A stretch of DNA of 64,000 nucleotides, from the NCBI RefSeq assembly GCF_033441515.1, contig NZ_JAWQJT010000002.1, forward strand, positions 496,001 to 560,000, given 5' to 3'. The stretch comes from Amycolatopsis solani (GTDB lineage Bacteria; Actinomycetota; Actinomycetes; Mycobacteriales; Pseudonocardiaceae). The position numbers and the translations under genes are program-made. The notes under the pieces are model-generated. The model worked only from the letters and a program-made list of their open reading frames with translations, was not told the DNA's origin and made no database searches. Position 1 is the first letter of the stretch. Each line of letters opens with the position of its first letter. This document shows, piece after piece, positions 48,803 through 62,175 of this stretch.

Positions 48803-50209
48803 TCAGCCCAGGCCGTTCATCCCGATCACCCGGGAGTACCACTGCGCGCTGCGCTTCAGCGTGCGGACCTGGGTCTCGTAGTCCACGTGGACCAGCCCGA
48901 ACCGCTTCGCGTAACCCTCGGCCCACTCGAAGTTGTCGAGCAGCGACCAGTAGAAGTACCCGCGCAGGTCCACCCCCGCCGCCAGGGCGTCGTGCGCGGC
49001 TCGCAGGTGGGAGTCGAGGAAGGCCACGCGGTCGGTGTCGACGATGTCACCGCCGTCGCCGACGACGTCCGGGTAGGCCGCGCCGTTCTCCGTGATGTAC
49101 AGCGGGACCGGGCGGTAGCCGCGGTGGACCTGCAGCAGCGACTCCGTCAGGCCGGCCGGCTGGACCTCCCAGCCCGAGTCCGTGCGCGGGGCCGCCGGGT
49201 CCGGGACGAAGTGGACGTCGCCGGCGCCCACCCACTCCGGGCCCGCCGGTTCGCTGTCCGGCACCGGGCGGCCCGCGACGCGGTAGTCGCGGTAGTAGTT
49301 CACGCCCAGCCAGTCGACGTGCGCCGCGATGATCGCCGCGTCCTCCTCCCGCACCACGTCCCCGAGCCCGAACGGCGCGAGGTCGGCGACCAGGTCGTCC
49401 GGGTAGCCGCCGCGCAGCACGGGGTCGAGGAACAGCCGGTTCTGCAGGCCGTCGATGCGCCGGGCCGCGGCGACGTCGGCGACGTTCGCCGGGTCGTGCG
49501 GGGTGACCGGGTACAGGTTCAGCGTGATCCCGGCCGGGACGCCCGGGGCGTGGCGGCGGATGGCGTCCATCGCCAGGCCGTGCCCGAGCAGCAGGTGGTG
49601 GGTGGCCGCGACGGCCGCGGGGTGGTCCGTGCGGCCCGGCGCGTGGATGCCGCCCGCGTAGCCCAGCATCGCCGCGCACCACGGCTCGTTCAGCGTCGAC
49701 CAGCTGGCGACGCGGTCGCCGAGGCGCTCCAGCACCGTCTCGGCGTACTCGGCGAAGCGGTACGCGGTGTCCCGCGAGGTCCAGCCGCCCTTCTCCTCCA
49801 GTGCCTGCGGCAGGTCCCAGTGGTAGAGCGTCGCCCACGGCTGGACGCCCGCCTCCAGCAGGCAGTCGACCAGCCGGTCGTAGAAGGCGAGCCCGGCGGC
49901 GTTCGGCTCGCCGCCGTCGGGCCGCACCCGCGGCCAGGCCAGCGAGAAGCGGTAGGCGCCGAGCCCGAGGCGCCGCATCAGGGCGACGTCTTCGGTGTAC
50001 CGGCGGTAGTGGTCGGCCGCCGGGTCGCCGGTGTCGCCGCCCACGACCGCACCCGGACGGCGCGCGAAGACGTCCCAGACCGAGTCGGTGCGACCGTCGG
50101 CCGTGGTGGCCCCTTCCACCTGGAACGCCGCGGTGGCGGCGCCCCAGACGAATCCGGGCGGGAACATCAGCGCGGTCTCCGCCCGAACGGCGTCGGGATG
50201 TACGGACAT
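48803..50209 (-). CDS. bglC: GH1 beta-glucosidase, cytoplasmic
   Basis: ATG 50209 follows AAAGGGTGAAC, 2 bp after the cebG stop. The 468-residue protein is a full GH1 barrel without signal peptide: FPPGFVWGAATAAFQVEG, LYHWDLPQAL, STLNEPWC (acid/base Glu, about residue 175) and YITENGAAYPD (nucleophile Glu, about 365), ending WSLLDNFEWAEGYAKRFGL. It should split imported cellobiose to glucose. The order cebE-cebF-cebG-bglC matches the Streptomyces cellobiose operon. Confidence 0.92.
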   Translation of the reverse strand: MSVHPDAVRAETALMFPPGFVWGAATAAFQVEGATTADGRTDSVWDVFARRPGAVVGGDTGDPAADHYRRYTEDVALMRRLGLGAYRFSLAWPRVRPDGGEPNAAGLAFYDRLVDCLLEAGVQPWATLYHWDLPQALEEKGGWTSRDTAYRFAEYAETVLERLGDRVASWSTLNEPWCAAMLGYAGGIHAPGRTDHPAAVAATHHLLLGHGLAMDAIRRHAPGVPAGITLNLYPVTPHDPANVADVAAARRIDGLQNRLFLDPVLRGGYPDDLVADLAPFGLGDVVREEDAAIIAAHVDWLGVNYYRDYRVAGRPVPDSEPAGPEWVGAGDVHFVPDPAAPRTDSGWEVQPAGLTESLLQVHRGYRPVPLYITENGAAYPDVVGDGGDIVDTDRVAFLDSHLRAAHDALAAGVDLRGYFYWSLLDNFEWAEGYAKRFGLVHVDYETQVRTLKRSAQWYSRVIGMNGLG

Positions 50210-50211
50210 GT

Positions 50212-51069
50212 TCACCCTTTCACGGCACCTTGCATGATCCCGGCCACGATCTGGCGGCCGAGGAGGACGAAGACGATGAGGATCGGGATGGTGGCCAGGG
50301 TCGTGCCGGCCAGCACCAGCGAATAGTCGACGTAATAACCGCTCTGGAGCTTCTCCAGCGCGACCTGGACGGTCGGGTTGCCCGCGTCCAGCACGACGAG
50401 CGGCCACAGGAAGTCGTTCCAGGACGTCATGAACGTGAACATCGCGAGGATCGCCGCGGCCGGGCGCACGGCGGGCAGGCAGACGTTCCAGAAGATCCGG
50501 ATCATGCTGCAGCCGTCGACGCGCGCGGCCTCGATGAGCTCGTACGGCAGAGCGTCCACTGTGTACTGGCGCATCCAGAACACGCCGAACGCGGTGACCA
50601 GGTTGGGCACGATCACCGACTGCAGGCCGCCCGCCCAGCCGAGTTCCGACATCGCGATGAACAGCGGGATGATGCCGAGCTGCGTCGGCACGGCGAGCGT
50701 GACGACGATGAACACGAACATCCCGTTGCGGCCCTTGAACCGCAGCTTGGCGAAGGCGAACCCGGCCAGCGACGAGAACAGCACCGTCGTGAGCGTGACC
50801 GTGCCGGACACGATGACGCTGTTGGCCAGTGCCTTCCAGAACGGGACGGTGTCGAACACCCGGGCGGCGTTGGCGAAGAAGTTGCCGCCGGGGACGAACG
50901 GCGGGATGCGCTCGGTGAGCATCCCGTTGTCGCGGCTGGCCACCAGGAACGACCAGTAGAACGGGAACAGCGAACCCAGCACGAAGATGGCGAGCACGAT
51001 GTACGTCGCCTTGCGGGGTTTCCCGAGCGTGGCGACGGACTTCCGCAGTCCACTCTGGAGCGTCGTCAT
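50212..51069 (-). CDS. cebG: Cellobiose ABC transporter permease CebG
   Basis: The 285-residue protein has six membrane segments and the permease loop ELIEAARVDGCSMIRIFWNVCLPAVRP, the EAA motif that contacts the ATPase, as in MalG-type subunits. The start overlaps the CebF stop (ATGA at 51066). There is no ATPase gene in the operon; Streptomyces ceb and similar systems share the general MsiK ATPase encoded elsewhere, presumably also here. Confidence 0.88.
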   Translation of the reverse strand: MTTLQSGLRKSVATLGKPRKATYIVLAIFVLGSLFPFYWSFLVASRDNGMLTERIPPFVPGGNFFANAARVFDTVPFWKALANSVIVSGTVTLTTVLFSSLAGFAFAKLRFKGRNGMFVFIVVTLAVPTQLGIIPLFIAMSELGWAGGLQSVIVPNLVTAFGVFWMRQYTVDALPYELIEAARVDGCSMIRIFWNVCLPAVRPAAAILAMFTFMTSWNDFLWPLVVLDAGNPTVQVALEKLQSGYYVDYSLVLAGTTLATIPILIVFVLLGRQIVAGIMQGAVKG

Positions 51070-52055
51070 TTCTTCTTCACCGCCGGGGTGCGTGCCAGCC
51101 GGCCGGTGAGGAAGAAGTTCACCAGCGCGATGAGCACGATGATCACGAACAGCACCCAGGCGATCGCCGAGGCGTAGCCGAGGTTGTAGTTCTCGAACGC
51201 CGACTGGTACAGGTACAGCGTCACGGTCTGGAACTGGTTGGTCGAACCGCCGTTGTTCGACCCGGGCAGGGCGTCGAACAGCTTGGGTTCGGTGAAGATC
51301 TGCAGGCCGCCGATCGTCGAGGTGATGGTGACGAAGATCAGCGTGGGCTTCAGCAGCGGCAGGGTGACGGCGGTGAACCGGCGCCAGGTGCCCGCGCCGT
51401 CGATCAGCGCCGCCTCGTGCAGTTCCTTCGGGATGGCCTGCATGGCCGCCAGCACGATCAGGGCGTTGTAGCCGGTCCAGCGCCAGTTGACCATGATCGC
51501 GATGGCGACGTGGCTGCCGAAGCGGCTGGCCTGCCAGTCGACCGGGTCCAGCCCGATCGTCTGCAGCACCCCGTTGATCAGCCCGTACTTGGGGCCGAAC
51601 AGGTTGGCGAAGATGATGCCGATCGCGACGAGGCTGGCGGCGTACGGCAGCAGGATGCCGACGCGCCAGCCGGTCGCGCCGCGCAGCCGGGCACCCAGCA
51701 ACGCCGCCAGCAGCACCGCGATGATGAGCTGCGGGACGCTGGAGAGCAGGAAGATGCTGACCGTGTTGGTCAGCGCGTTCCAGAACTGGCTGTCGGCGAA
51801 CAGCTCCTTGAAGTTGTCGAAGCCGATGAATTGCGGGTCGTCGTCCCCGGCTTTCCACTTGAACATCGAGACGTACGCGGTGTAGAGCAGCGGGAACAGC
51901 CCGACGATCCCGAACACGATGAAGAACGGTGCGACGTAGAGGTACGGCGATACCTTGACGTCCCACCGGCTCAGCTTGTGCCGGAAGGTGGGCCGGGGAG
52001 ACGTGCGCTCCCCGGCCTTGCTCCCTTCCGGCGCGACTTTGTCGATGACGGTCAT
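51066..52055 (-). CDS. cebF: Cellobiose ABC transporter permease CebF
   Basis: The 329-residue MalF-type permease has an initial cytoplasmic segment, then six membrane helices (YLYVAPFFIVFGIVGLFPLLY first) and the EAA loop ELHEAALIDGAGTWRRFTAVTLPLLKP. It forms the channel with CebG for CebE-delivered cello-oligosaccharides. It begins 5 bp after the cebE stop and overlaps cebG by 4 bp. Confidence 0.88.
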   Translation of the reverse strand: MTVIDKVAPEGSKAGERTSPRPTFRHKLSRWDVKVSPYLYVAPFFIVFGIVGLFPLLYTAYVSMFKWKAGDDDPQFIGFDNFKELFADSQFWNALTNTVSIFLLSSVPQLIIAVLLAALLGARLRGATGWRVGILLPYAASLVAIGIIFANLFGPKYGLINGVLQTIGLDPVDWQASRFGSHVAIAIMVNWRWTGYNALIVLAAMQAIPKELHEAALIDGAGTWRRFTAVTLPLLKPTLIFVTITSTIGGLQIFTEPKLFDALPGSNNGGSTNQFQTVTLYLYQSAFENYNLGYASAIAWVLFVIIVLIALVNFFLTGRLARTPAVKKK

Positions 52056-52060
52056 CTTGG

Positions 52061-53359
52061 TCAGCGGGTGATCTTCTTCGCCTGGTCGACCAGTTGCTGC
52101 CAGCCGTCCGCCGCCGACTTGCCCTGTTCGACCGCCTGCAGTGCCGGGCTCGAGGCGTTCTCCTGGATCTGGCCGTCACCCGGGCCCTTGTACTGCGGCT
52201 TCTGGACCTTCTTGGCCTGCTCGGCGAACAGCTCGCCGACCTTCGCGCCGCCGAAGTAGGCGTCGGTCTGGCTCAGCAGCGCGGGGTCCGACAGCGCCTT
52301 GACCTGGCTCGGGAAGGTGCCCTTGGCCTGGAACGCCTTGATCTGCTGCTCCGGCGCGGTCAGCCACGCGGCCAGCTCGGCGGCTTCCTTCGGGTGCTTC
52401 GACTGCGTGGGCACGGTCAGGTACGAGCCGCCCCAGTTGCCGCCGCCGCCCGGGAAGGCCGCGGTGACGGCCCACTTGTTCGCGTTCTCCGGGCCGGCCT
52501 GCTCCTTGATCACGCCGAGCATCCACGCCGGGCACACCTTGGTCGCGAACGCGCCCTGCTTGAAGCCGGTGTTCCACTCGTTGCTGAACGCGGTCAGCTT
52601 GGCCGACTCGCCCTTGGCGACGGCGTCGGTGACCTTGGTCCAGGCGTCCTTGATGCCCTGGTTGCCCTCGACGGCGAGCTTGTCGTCGCTGCCGATGTAG
52701 CCCTGGGGGAGCTGGTTGACCATGGCGTTGAAGTTCTGCGCGGCCGAGTCGAACCAGGCCTTCTTGGTCTTGGCGGAGTAGTCCGCGCCGGCGGCGAAGT
52801 AGCTGTCCCAGGTGGCGAACAGCGGCTTGACGGCCTCGGGGTCGTCGGGCAGGCCGGCGGCCTTGAACATGTCCTTGCGGTAGCACATGGCGAGCGGGCC
52901 GATGTCGGTCCCGTAGCCGATGACCTTGCCGTCCTTGGTCTTGGCGGCGTCGTACTTCCAGCCGAGCCAGCGGTCGGGGGAGGCGTCGGCGGGCCCGATC
53001 TTGCTCAGGTCGTTGAACTTCGAGCCCTTGTCGAGGACGTCGGACAGGTGGCCCTCTTCCACCGCGGCGACGTCGGCGAGACCCGAGCCGGCGGCCAGCT
53101 TGGTGATGAGGTCCTGGTGGTAGGGGCCACCCTGGCCGGTCTTGCGGTGGGTGATCTTGATGTTCGGGTGCAGCCGCTCGTACTCCGGGATGAGTGCCTC
53201 GTAGCCGAACTCGGTGAACGTCGACAGCGTGAGCTCGACGTGCTCGTTCGGGTTCGCGGCGGCCGGCGTCTGGTCACCACCGCTACCGCAGGCCGTGGCG
53301 CCGAGCGCCGTCATCGTGATGCCCAGTGCCAGGACCAGGCCGTTCCGGATCGTTCTCAC
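52061..53359 (-). CDS. cebE: Cello-oligosaccharide-binding lipoprotein CebE
   Basis: GTG 53359 lies 10 bp after AAGGTGG. The 432-residue protein has a lipoprotein signal (LGITMTALGATACGSGG, lipobox Cys about 24) and a family-1 solute-binding body: VELTLSTFTEFGYEALIPEYER, GGPYHQDLITKLAAGSGLADV, IGYGTDIGPLAMCYRKD. It should capture cellobiose and longer cellodextrins at the cell surface. A perfect CebR operator lies 54 bp upstream. A close paralogue is at 62857. Confidence 0.9.
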   Translation of the reverse strand: MRTIRNGLVLALGITMTALGATACGSGGDQTPAAANPNEHVELTLSTFTEFGYEALIPEYERLHPNIKITHRKTGQGGPYHQDLITKLAAGSGLADVAAVEEGHLSDVLDKGSKFNDLSKIGPADASPDRWLGWKYDAAKTKDGKVIGYGTDIGPLAMCYRKDMFKAAGLPDDPEAVKPLFATWDSYFAAGADYSAKTKKAWFDSAAQNFNAMVNQLPQGYIGSDDKLAVEGNQGIKDAWTKVTDAVAKGESAKLTAFSNEWNTGFKQGAFATKVCPAWMLGVIKEQAGPENANKWAVTAAFPGGGGNWGGSYLTVPTQSKHPKEAAELAAWLTAPEQQIKAFQAKGTFPSQVKALSDPALLSQTDAYFGGAKVGELFAEQAKKVQKPQYKGPGDGQIQENASSPALQAVEQGKSAADGWQQLVDQAKKITR

Positions 53360-53413
53360 GTGTCCAACCACCTTGTTGACGGGAATGAGCGCTCTCACTG
53401 CTGGGAGCCCGAT

Positions 53414-53429
53414 CTGGGAGCGCTCCCAG
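53414..53429. promoter_or_regulatory. CebR/CelR operator of the ceb operon (perfect)
   Basis: CTGGGAGCGCTCCCAG contains TGGGAGCGCTCCCA, the published CebR/CelR site of Streptomyces and Thermobifida, exactly. It lies between cebE and cebR. TTGACA on the minus strand at 53462-53467 gives a good -35 upstream of it. Confidence 0.9.
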
Positions 53430-53493
53430 GTGTCGCAGAGTCTGCTGGGGGGCCTCACCGGTGTCAAGGGGTCGTAACCGGAGCGTTTCCTGC

Positions 53494-53507
53494 GAGGAGC
53501 GCTCCCG
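53494..53507. promoter_or_regulatory. Secondary, imperfect CebR-like site before cebR
   Basis: GAGGAGCGCTCCCG keeps the GGAGCGCTCC core (11 of 14 bases match the operator) and lies 67 bp before the cebR start, so it could serve autoregulation. A weaker copy with AGCGCT is at 53385-53398. Confidence 0.45.
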
Positions 53508-53573
53508 GACGTCATCCGGCTTGCCGGTTAAGCTGTCCGCGTCAGGGTGGTTGCGGGAGCGAGGGCGGTAGGT

Positions 53574-54605
53574 GTGGGGCCTCGATCAGGGGATGAAGAG
53601 CGGCCGACGCTGGAGGACGTCGCGGCGTTCGCCGGCGTGTCGCGGTCGACGGCGTCGCGGGCGCTGAACGACGACGCCTACGTCAGCGCGGCGGCGCGCG
53701 AGAAGGTCCAGGCCGCGGCCCGTGACCTGGGCTATTCCCCGAACCAGGCGGCCCGCTCGCTGGTCACCCGCCGCACCGGCGCGATCGCCGTGGTGCTCTC
53801 CGAGCCGGAAGCCCGGCTCCTCGACGACCCGTACCGGACGTCGGTCATGCGCGCCGGTTATCGCGAGCTCGCCGACATCGGCCGCCAGATGGTGCTCATC
53901 TTCAGCGACACGCGCGAGGACCTCGGCAAGACCGTCCGGTTCCTCGAGGGCGGCCACGTCGACGGCGCGCTGGTGTTCGCGCCGCACCGCGCCGACCCGC
54001 TCCCCAAGGCCCTGCGCCTGCTGCGCATCCCGGTGGTGTTCGGCGGCCAGGCAGCCGGCATCCGCCGCGGCGTCCACGTGGTCGACTTCGACAACGAAGG
54101 CGGCGCCCGCCTGGCGGTGGAACACCTGGTGGCGGCCGGTCGCCGTCGGATCGGGACGATCGCCGGCCCCCAGGACCAGAGCGCCTCGATCGACCGCCTC
54201 GCCGGCTGGCGCAAGACCCTCCTCGACGCCGGCCTCGACCCGGCCGACCTGGCCGAAGAGGCCGACTTCACGCTGTCCGGCGGCGCTTCGGCGATGTCGG
54301 CCCTGCTCGCCCGCCACCCGGACCTCGACGCGGTGTTCGTCGCGAGCGACATGATGGCGGTGGGCGCACTGCGCACCCTGGACGCAGCCGGCCGCCGCAT
54401 CCCGGCCGACGTCGCGGTGGTCAGCTTCGACGACAACGCAACCCTGGCCCCGGCGATGGACCCGCCGCTGACGTCGGTGCACCAGGACCCGCGCGAGCAG
54501 GTCCACGCGATGGTCGAGACGCTGCTGCAGCTGCTCGACGACCAGAGCTTGAAGCCGCGGCAGCAGGTCTTGCCGGTCTCGTTGGCGGTGCGCGCCTCGA
54601 GCTGA
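53574..54605 (+). CDS. cebR: LacI-family repressor CebR/CelR
   Basis: GTG 53574 gives 343 residues (an earlier GTG at 53547 is possible). The HTH PTLEDVAAFAGVSRSTASRALN and hinge YVSAAAREKVQAAARDLGYSPNQAARSL are standard LacI. The ligand domain follows, with FDNEGGARLAVEHLVAAGRR and PLTSVHQDPREQ. Its position, divergent from cebE with the exact CebR palindrome between, makes it the cellobiose-responsive repressor of cebEFG-bglC and probably of the cellulase operon at 55296. Confidence 0.9.
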   Translation: MGPRSGDEERPTLEDVAAFAGVSRSTASRALNDDAYVSAAAREKVQAAARDLGYSPNQAARSLVTRRTGAIAVVLSEPEARLLDDPYRTSVMRAGYRELADIGRQMVLIFSDTREDLGKTVRFLEGGHVDGALVFAPHRADPLPKALRLLRIPVVFGGQAAGIRRGVHVVDFDNEGGARLAVEHLVAAGRRRIGTIAGPQDQSASIDRLAGWRKTLLDAGLDPADLAEEADFTLSGGASAMSALLARHPDLDAVFVASDMMAVGALRTLDAAGRRIPADVAVVSFDDNATLAPAMDPPLTSVHQDPREQVHAMVETLLQLLDDQSLKPRQQVLPVSLAVRASS

Positions 54606-54677
54606 GGGCCGCTCTGACGCTCCCGGCTCCCTGGCCCTCGCTCCGGGCACCTCGCACCGGTCACGGGGCCGCGGCGA

Positions 54678-54734
54678 AGGTCGCGAATGACTCATTCGGG
54701 ACCGCGGAGGTCCCGAATGAGTCATTCGCGACCT
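54678..54734. terminator. Perfect 24-bp AATGACTCATT-family hairpin 3' of cebR
   Basis: Arms of 24 bp (AGGTCGCGAATGACTCATTC and four more bases, 54678-54701; complement 54711-54734) match perfectly around a 9-base loop, 72 bp after the cebR stop. Confidence 0.7.
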
Positions 54735-54900
54735 GGGGCCGCTCGCCTGGGGGCCGCTCGACCTGGGCCGCCGGGTCTGGGGTCGCCCGACCTGGGTGGA
54801 GCCGCCCGCGGGGCTCGGCGCGGCTCAAGAGCCCGCCGCGCGGCCGCGACCTGGGCCGCTTGACCTGGGGCCGCCCGATCTGCGAGCGCCCGACCTGTGC
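54735..54900. repeat. Imperfect CCTGGGCCGC-type short repeats
   Basis: About ten variants of GACCTGGGCCGC / CCTGGGGCCGC / CGCCCGACCTG occur in tandem with uneven spacing. They look like decayed simple repeats next to the hairpin. Confidence 0.4.
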
Positions 54901-55206
54901 GGACCCGTCCGTCCACCCGGCGTGGCCCCGGAAGCACCCCAAGCGGCCGTTCGGCCGCACCCCAACCCCACCCATCCCGCACCCGCCGCCCAACGTGCGG
55001 TCTCAGCGGACGCCACCCTTCCGGCCGAGATGTACGCCTTCGGCGCTAAACGCCGTTTCCTCACCGCTCCAAGTAACCGCCAGGCTAAGCCAAACGAGTG
55101 AAACCCCCACTATCGGGTAGAGCTGTTCAGGAGTGTTCAGCGAGCCGCCGTTCGCCGCGCGCGCAGAAGTGACGTCCGTGGCCGACGTGTCCTTCTGACT
55201 CGATTC

Positions 55207-55236
55207 TTTACATCCAGGTTTCCGGCTGGCTACCGT
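55207..55236 (+). promoter_or_regulatory. Candidate promoter of the cellulase operon
   Basis: TTTACA (55207-55212), 18 bp, TACCGT (55231-55236), 59 bp before the GH48 ATG. The CebR-type operator begins 7 bp downstream of the -10, where it would block initiation. Confidence 0.55.
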
Positions 55237-55243
55237 CTGCGCC

Positions 55244-55257
55244 TGGAAGCGCTCCCA
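55244..55257. promoter_or_regulatory. CebR/CelR operator of the cellulase operon
   Basis: TGGAAGCGCTCCCA matches TGGGAGCGCTCCCA in 13 of 14 bases, 38 bp before the GH48 start. Confidence 0.82.
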
Positions 55258-55295
55258 GATCGCTGGCTCCCTACGGACAAAGGAGTTCCGCAGCC

Positions 55296-59769
<4,474 letters not shown>

Positions 59770-59795
59770 CCCGACAACACGAAGGAGCACACTCG

Positions 59796-61604
59796 ATGAA
59801 GAGTGAATTCTGGTCCCCGAAGAGGAAGGTGCGGCTCGCCGCGGCTTCCTCGGTGACGGCCGCCGCGGTCGTCGCGGGGCTCTTGGTGGCCGGCGGCAGC
59901 CCGGCGACCGCCGCCACGGGCTGCAAGGTCACCTACACCGTCAACCAGTGGGACACCGGCTTCACCGCGAACCTCGCCGTGACCAACCTCGGCGACGCGG
60001 TGTCGAGCTGGGACGTCCAGTGGGACTTCGCCGGCAACCAGCAGGTGCAGCAGGGCTGGAGCGCGACGTTCAGCCAGTCCGGCAAGCACGTGAGCGCGAA
60101 GAACCCGTCGTGGGGCGGGAACCTGGGGTCGAACGCGACGGCGAGCTTCGGCTTCAACGGCTCGTACTCCGGCACCAACGCCGTTCCGACGTCGTTCTCG
60201 CTCAACGGCACGGTCTGCACCGGCAGCACCGGTGGGCCGACCACCACGCCGACGACGCCGACCACCCCGACGACACCCACCACCCCGACGACGCCCACGA
60301 CCGTGACCACCACGCCGCAACCGGGGACCCACGTGGACAACCCGTACGCGGGCGCGAAGGGGTACGTGAACCCGGACTGGTCGGCCTCGGTGACCGCCGC
60401 GGCCGCGGCCAAGGGCGGCACGCTCGGCGCGCAGATGGCCAAGGTGGCGAACACGTCCACGGCCGTGTGGCTGGACCGGATCGCGGCGATCGAGGGCACG
60501 TCGAGCGCGCGCGGCCTGCGCGGGCACCTCGACGCGGCGCTGGCCCAGGTGAGCGGCGGCACGCCGGTGACGATCCAGATCGTCGTCTACGACCTGCCGA
60601 ACCGCGACTGCGCGGCGCTGGCGTCCAACGGTGAGCTGCAGGCGGGCTCGGGCGGCCTGGCCCGGTACAAGAGCGAGTACATCGACCCGATCGCGTCCAT
60701 CCTTTCGGACTCGAAGTACGCGCCGCTGCGGGTCGTGGCGGTCGTCGAGCCGGACTCGCTGCCCAACCTGATCACCAACACCGCGACGGCGAAGTGCGCC
60801 GAAGCGCAGTCCACCGGGGCGTACACCCAGGGCATCCAGTACGCGCTGAACAAGCTGCACGCGATCTCCAACGTCTACAACTACCTGGACATCGCGCACT
60901 CGGCGTGGCTGGGCTGGGACAGCAACTTCCAGCCGTTCGTCAACCTGGTCAAGCAGACCCTGCAGGGCACGACGGCCGGGGTGAACAGCATCGACGGCTT
61001 CATCAGCGACACGGCGAACTACACGCCGCTGACCGAGCCGAACCTGCCGGACTCGAGCCTCAACGTCGGTGGCCAGCCGCTGCGGTCGGCGACGTTCTAC
61101 CAGTGGAACCCGTACTTCGCCGAGGTGCCGTTCGCCACGGCGATGTACAACGCGTTCGTGTCGGCGGGCCTGCCGAGCGGCATCGGCATGCTGATCGACA
61201 CCTCCCGCAACGGCTGGGGCGGCTCGGCGCGGCCCAGCGGCGCGTCGGGGTCCACTGTGGACAGCTACGTCAACTCCGGCCGGATCGACCGGCGGCTGCA
61301 CCGCGGCAACTGGTGCAACCAGAGCGGAGCCGGCCTCGGCGTGCGGCCGACGGTCGCGCCCGCGTCGCACTTCGACGCCTACGTCTGGATCAAGCCGCCG
61401 GGTGAGTCCGACGGCGCGAGCTCGCAGATCCCGAACGACGAAGGCAAGGGCTTCGACCGGATGTGCGACCCGACCTACCACGGCAGCGACCAGGCGAACG
61501 GCGGCAACCTGACGGGTGCCCTGCCGAACTCGCCGCTGTCCGGCAAGTGGTTCCAGGCCCAGTTCGAGGAACTGGTCCAGAACGCCTACCCGCCGGTGCA
61601 GTAA
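59796..61604 (+). CDS. Secreted GH6 cellobiohydrolase/endoglucanase with N-terminal CBM2
   Basis: ATG 59796 follows GAAGGAGCACACTCG. The 602-residue protein has a long signal peptide ending SPATAAT, a CBM2 (about 42-141; VNQWDTGFTANLAVTN, QQGWSATFSQSG), a Thr-Pro linker (about 145-175) encoded by ACGCCGACC-type codon repeats, and a GH6 domain (IVVYDLPNRDCAALASNGEL, VVEPDSLPN with the catalytic Asp, DTSRNGWGG). It should release cellobiose from non-reducing ends, complementing the GH48 enzyme. A 13-bp hairpin closes the operon. Confidence 0.92.
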   Translation: MKSEFWSPKRKVRLAAASSVTAAAVVAGLLVAGGSPATAATGCKVTYTVNQWDTGFTANLAVTNLGDAVSSWDVQWDFAGNQQVQQGWSATFSQSGKHVSAKNPSWGGNLGSNATASFGFNGSYSGTNAVPTSFSLNGTVCTGSTGGPTTTPTTPTTPTTPTTPTTPTTVTTTPQPGTHVDNPYAGAKGYVNPDWSASVTAAAAAKGGTLGAQMAKVANTSTAVWLDRIAAIEGTSSARGLRGHLDAALAQVSGGTPVTIQIVVYDLPNRDCAALASNGELQAGSGGLARYKSEYIDPIASILSDSKYAPLRVVAVVEPDSLPNLITNTATAKCAEAQSTGAYTQGIQYALNKLHAISNVYNYLDIAHSAWLGWDSNFQPFVNLVKQTLQGTTAGVNSIDGFISDTANYTPLTEPNLPDSSLNVGGQPLRSATFYQWNPYFAEVPFATAMYNAFVSAGLPSGIGMLIDTSRNGWGGSARPSGASGSTVDSYVNSGRIDRRLHRGNWCNQSGAGLGVRPTVAPASHFDAYVWIKPPGESDGASSQIPNDEGKGFDRMCDPTYHGSDQANGGNLTGALPNSPLSGKWFQAQFEELVQNAYPPVQ

Positions 61605-61610
61605 CGATTT

Positions 61611-61649
61611 CCGGGCCGGGCGGTGCCGCGCAGCCGCCGCCCGGCCCGG
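61611..61649. terminator. Hairpin closing the cellulase operon
   Basis: CCGGGCCGGGCGG (61611-61623) pairs perfectly with 61637-61649 around a 13-base loop, 6 bp after the GH6 stop and 7 bp before the convergent acetyltransferase stop. Confidence 0.7.
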
Positions 61650-61656
61650 TCTCCAC

Positions 61657-62175
61657 TCACAGGTTTTTGCGGAAACTCAGCCGGTCCAGGCCCGGCCCGT
61701 CGTAGTCGGGCTGGACCGGCAGACCTTCGAACTCTGTCGGCCCTGGTTCGGTGACGAACCCCATCCGGGTGTGGAACGCGTGCGAACCCTTGTTCACCGG
61801 CGACGTGATCGCCCGGACCACCGAGCGCCCGTGCTCGCGGCTGTAGGCGAAGAAGCGCTCGTACAGCGCCGCCCCCAGGCCGCGCCCGCGCTCGGCGGGA
61901 TCGACCCCGACGAAGTGGATGTAGCTCTCGGCCGGCCGCGACGGCGAGAGGAACCCGATCAGGAACGCGACGATCCCCTCGTCGCCGGTCACGAGGAAGC
62001 TGCTGCCGGTGAAGTGCTGGAACATGAGCTTCGGCAGGAGCAGGGCCCGTTGACGGGAGCCTTCGTCACCACCGAGCCCACCCCACCACCGATCGAGGAC
62101 GGCGAGCACGGGCAGGTGGTCATCCGGCCCGGGGCGGCGGACGCGGTGGCCGAGGATCGGGTCGAGGTCGCTCAT
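61657..62175 (-). CDS. GNAT-family acetyltransferase
   Basis: ATG 62175 gives 172 residues. MSDLDPILGHRVRRPGPDDHLPVLAVLDRWWGG is followed by FVGVDPAERGRGLGAALYERF, the acetyl-CoA loop (R-G-x-G-L-G), and PVNKGSHAFHTRMGFV. Substrate unknown. It faces the cellulase operon but is unlikely to be functionally tied to it. Its upstream side is a long repetitive non-coding tract. Confidence 0.85.
   Translation of the reverse strand: MSDLDPILGHRVRRPGPDDHLPVLAVLDRWWGGLGGDEGSRQRALLLPKLMFQHFTGSSFLVTGDEGIVAFLIGFLSPSRPAESYIHFVGVDPAERGRGLGAALYERFFAYSREHGRSVVRAITSPVNKGSHAFHTRMGFVTEPGPTEFEGLPVQPDYDGPGLDRLSFRKNL

Larger units (their letters stand above)
54606..55295. other. Non-coding region between cebR and the cellulase operon
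   Basis: These 690 bp hold the AATGACTCATT hairpin (54678-54734), an imperfect CCTGGGCCGC-rich stretch (about 54735-54900), and near the right end the cellulase promoter and operator. I see no supported gene: the open frames are short, Pro/Arg-rich and without ribosome sites. Confidence 0.6.
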
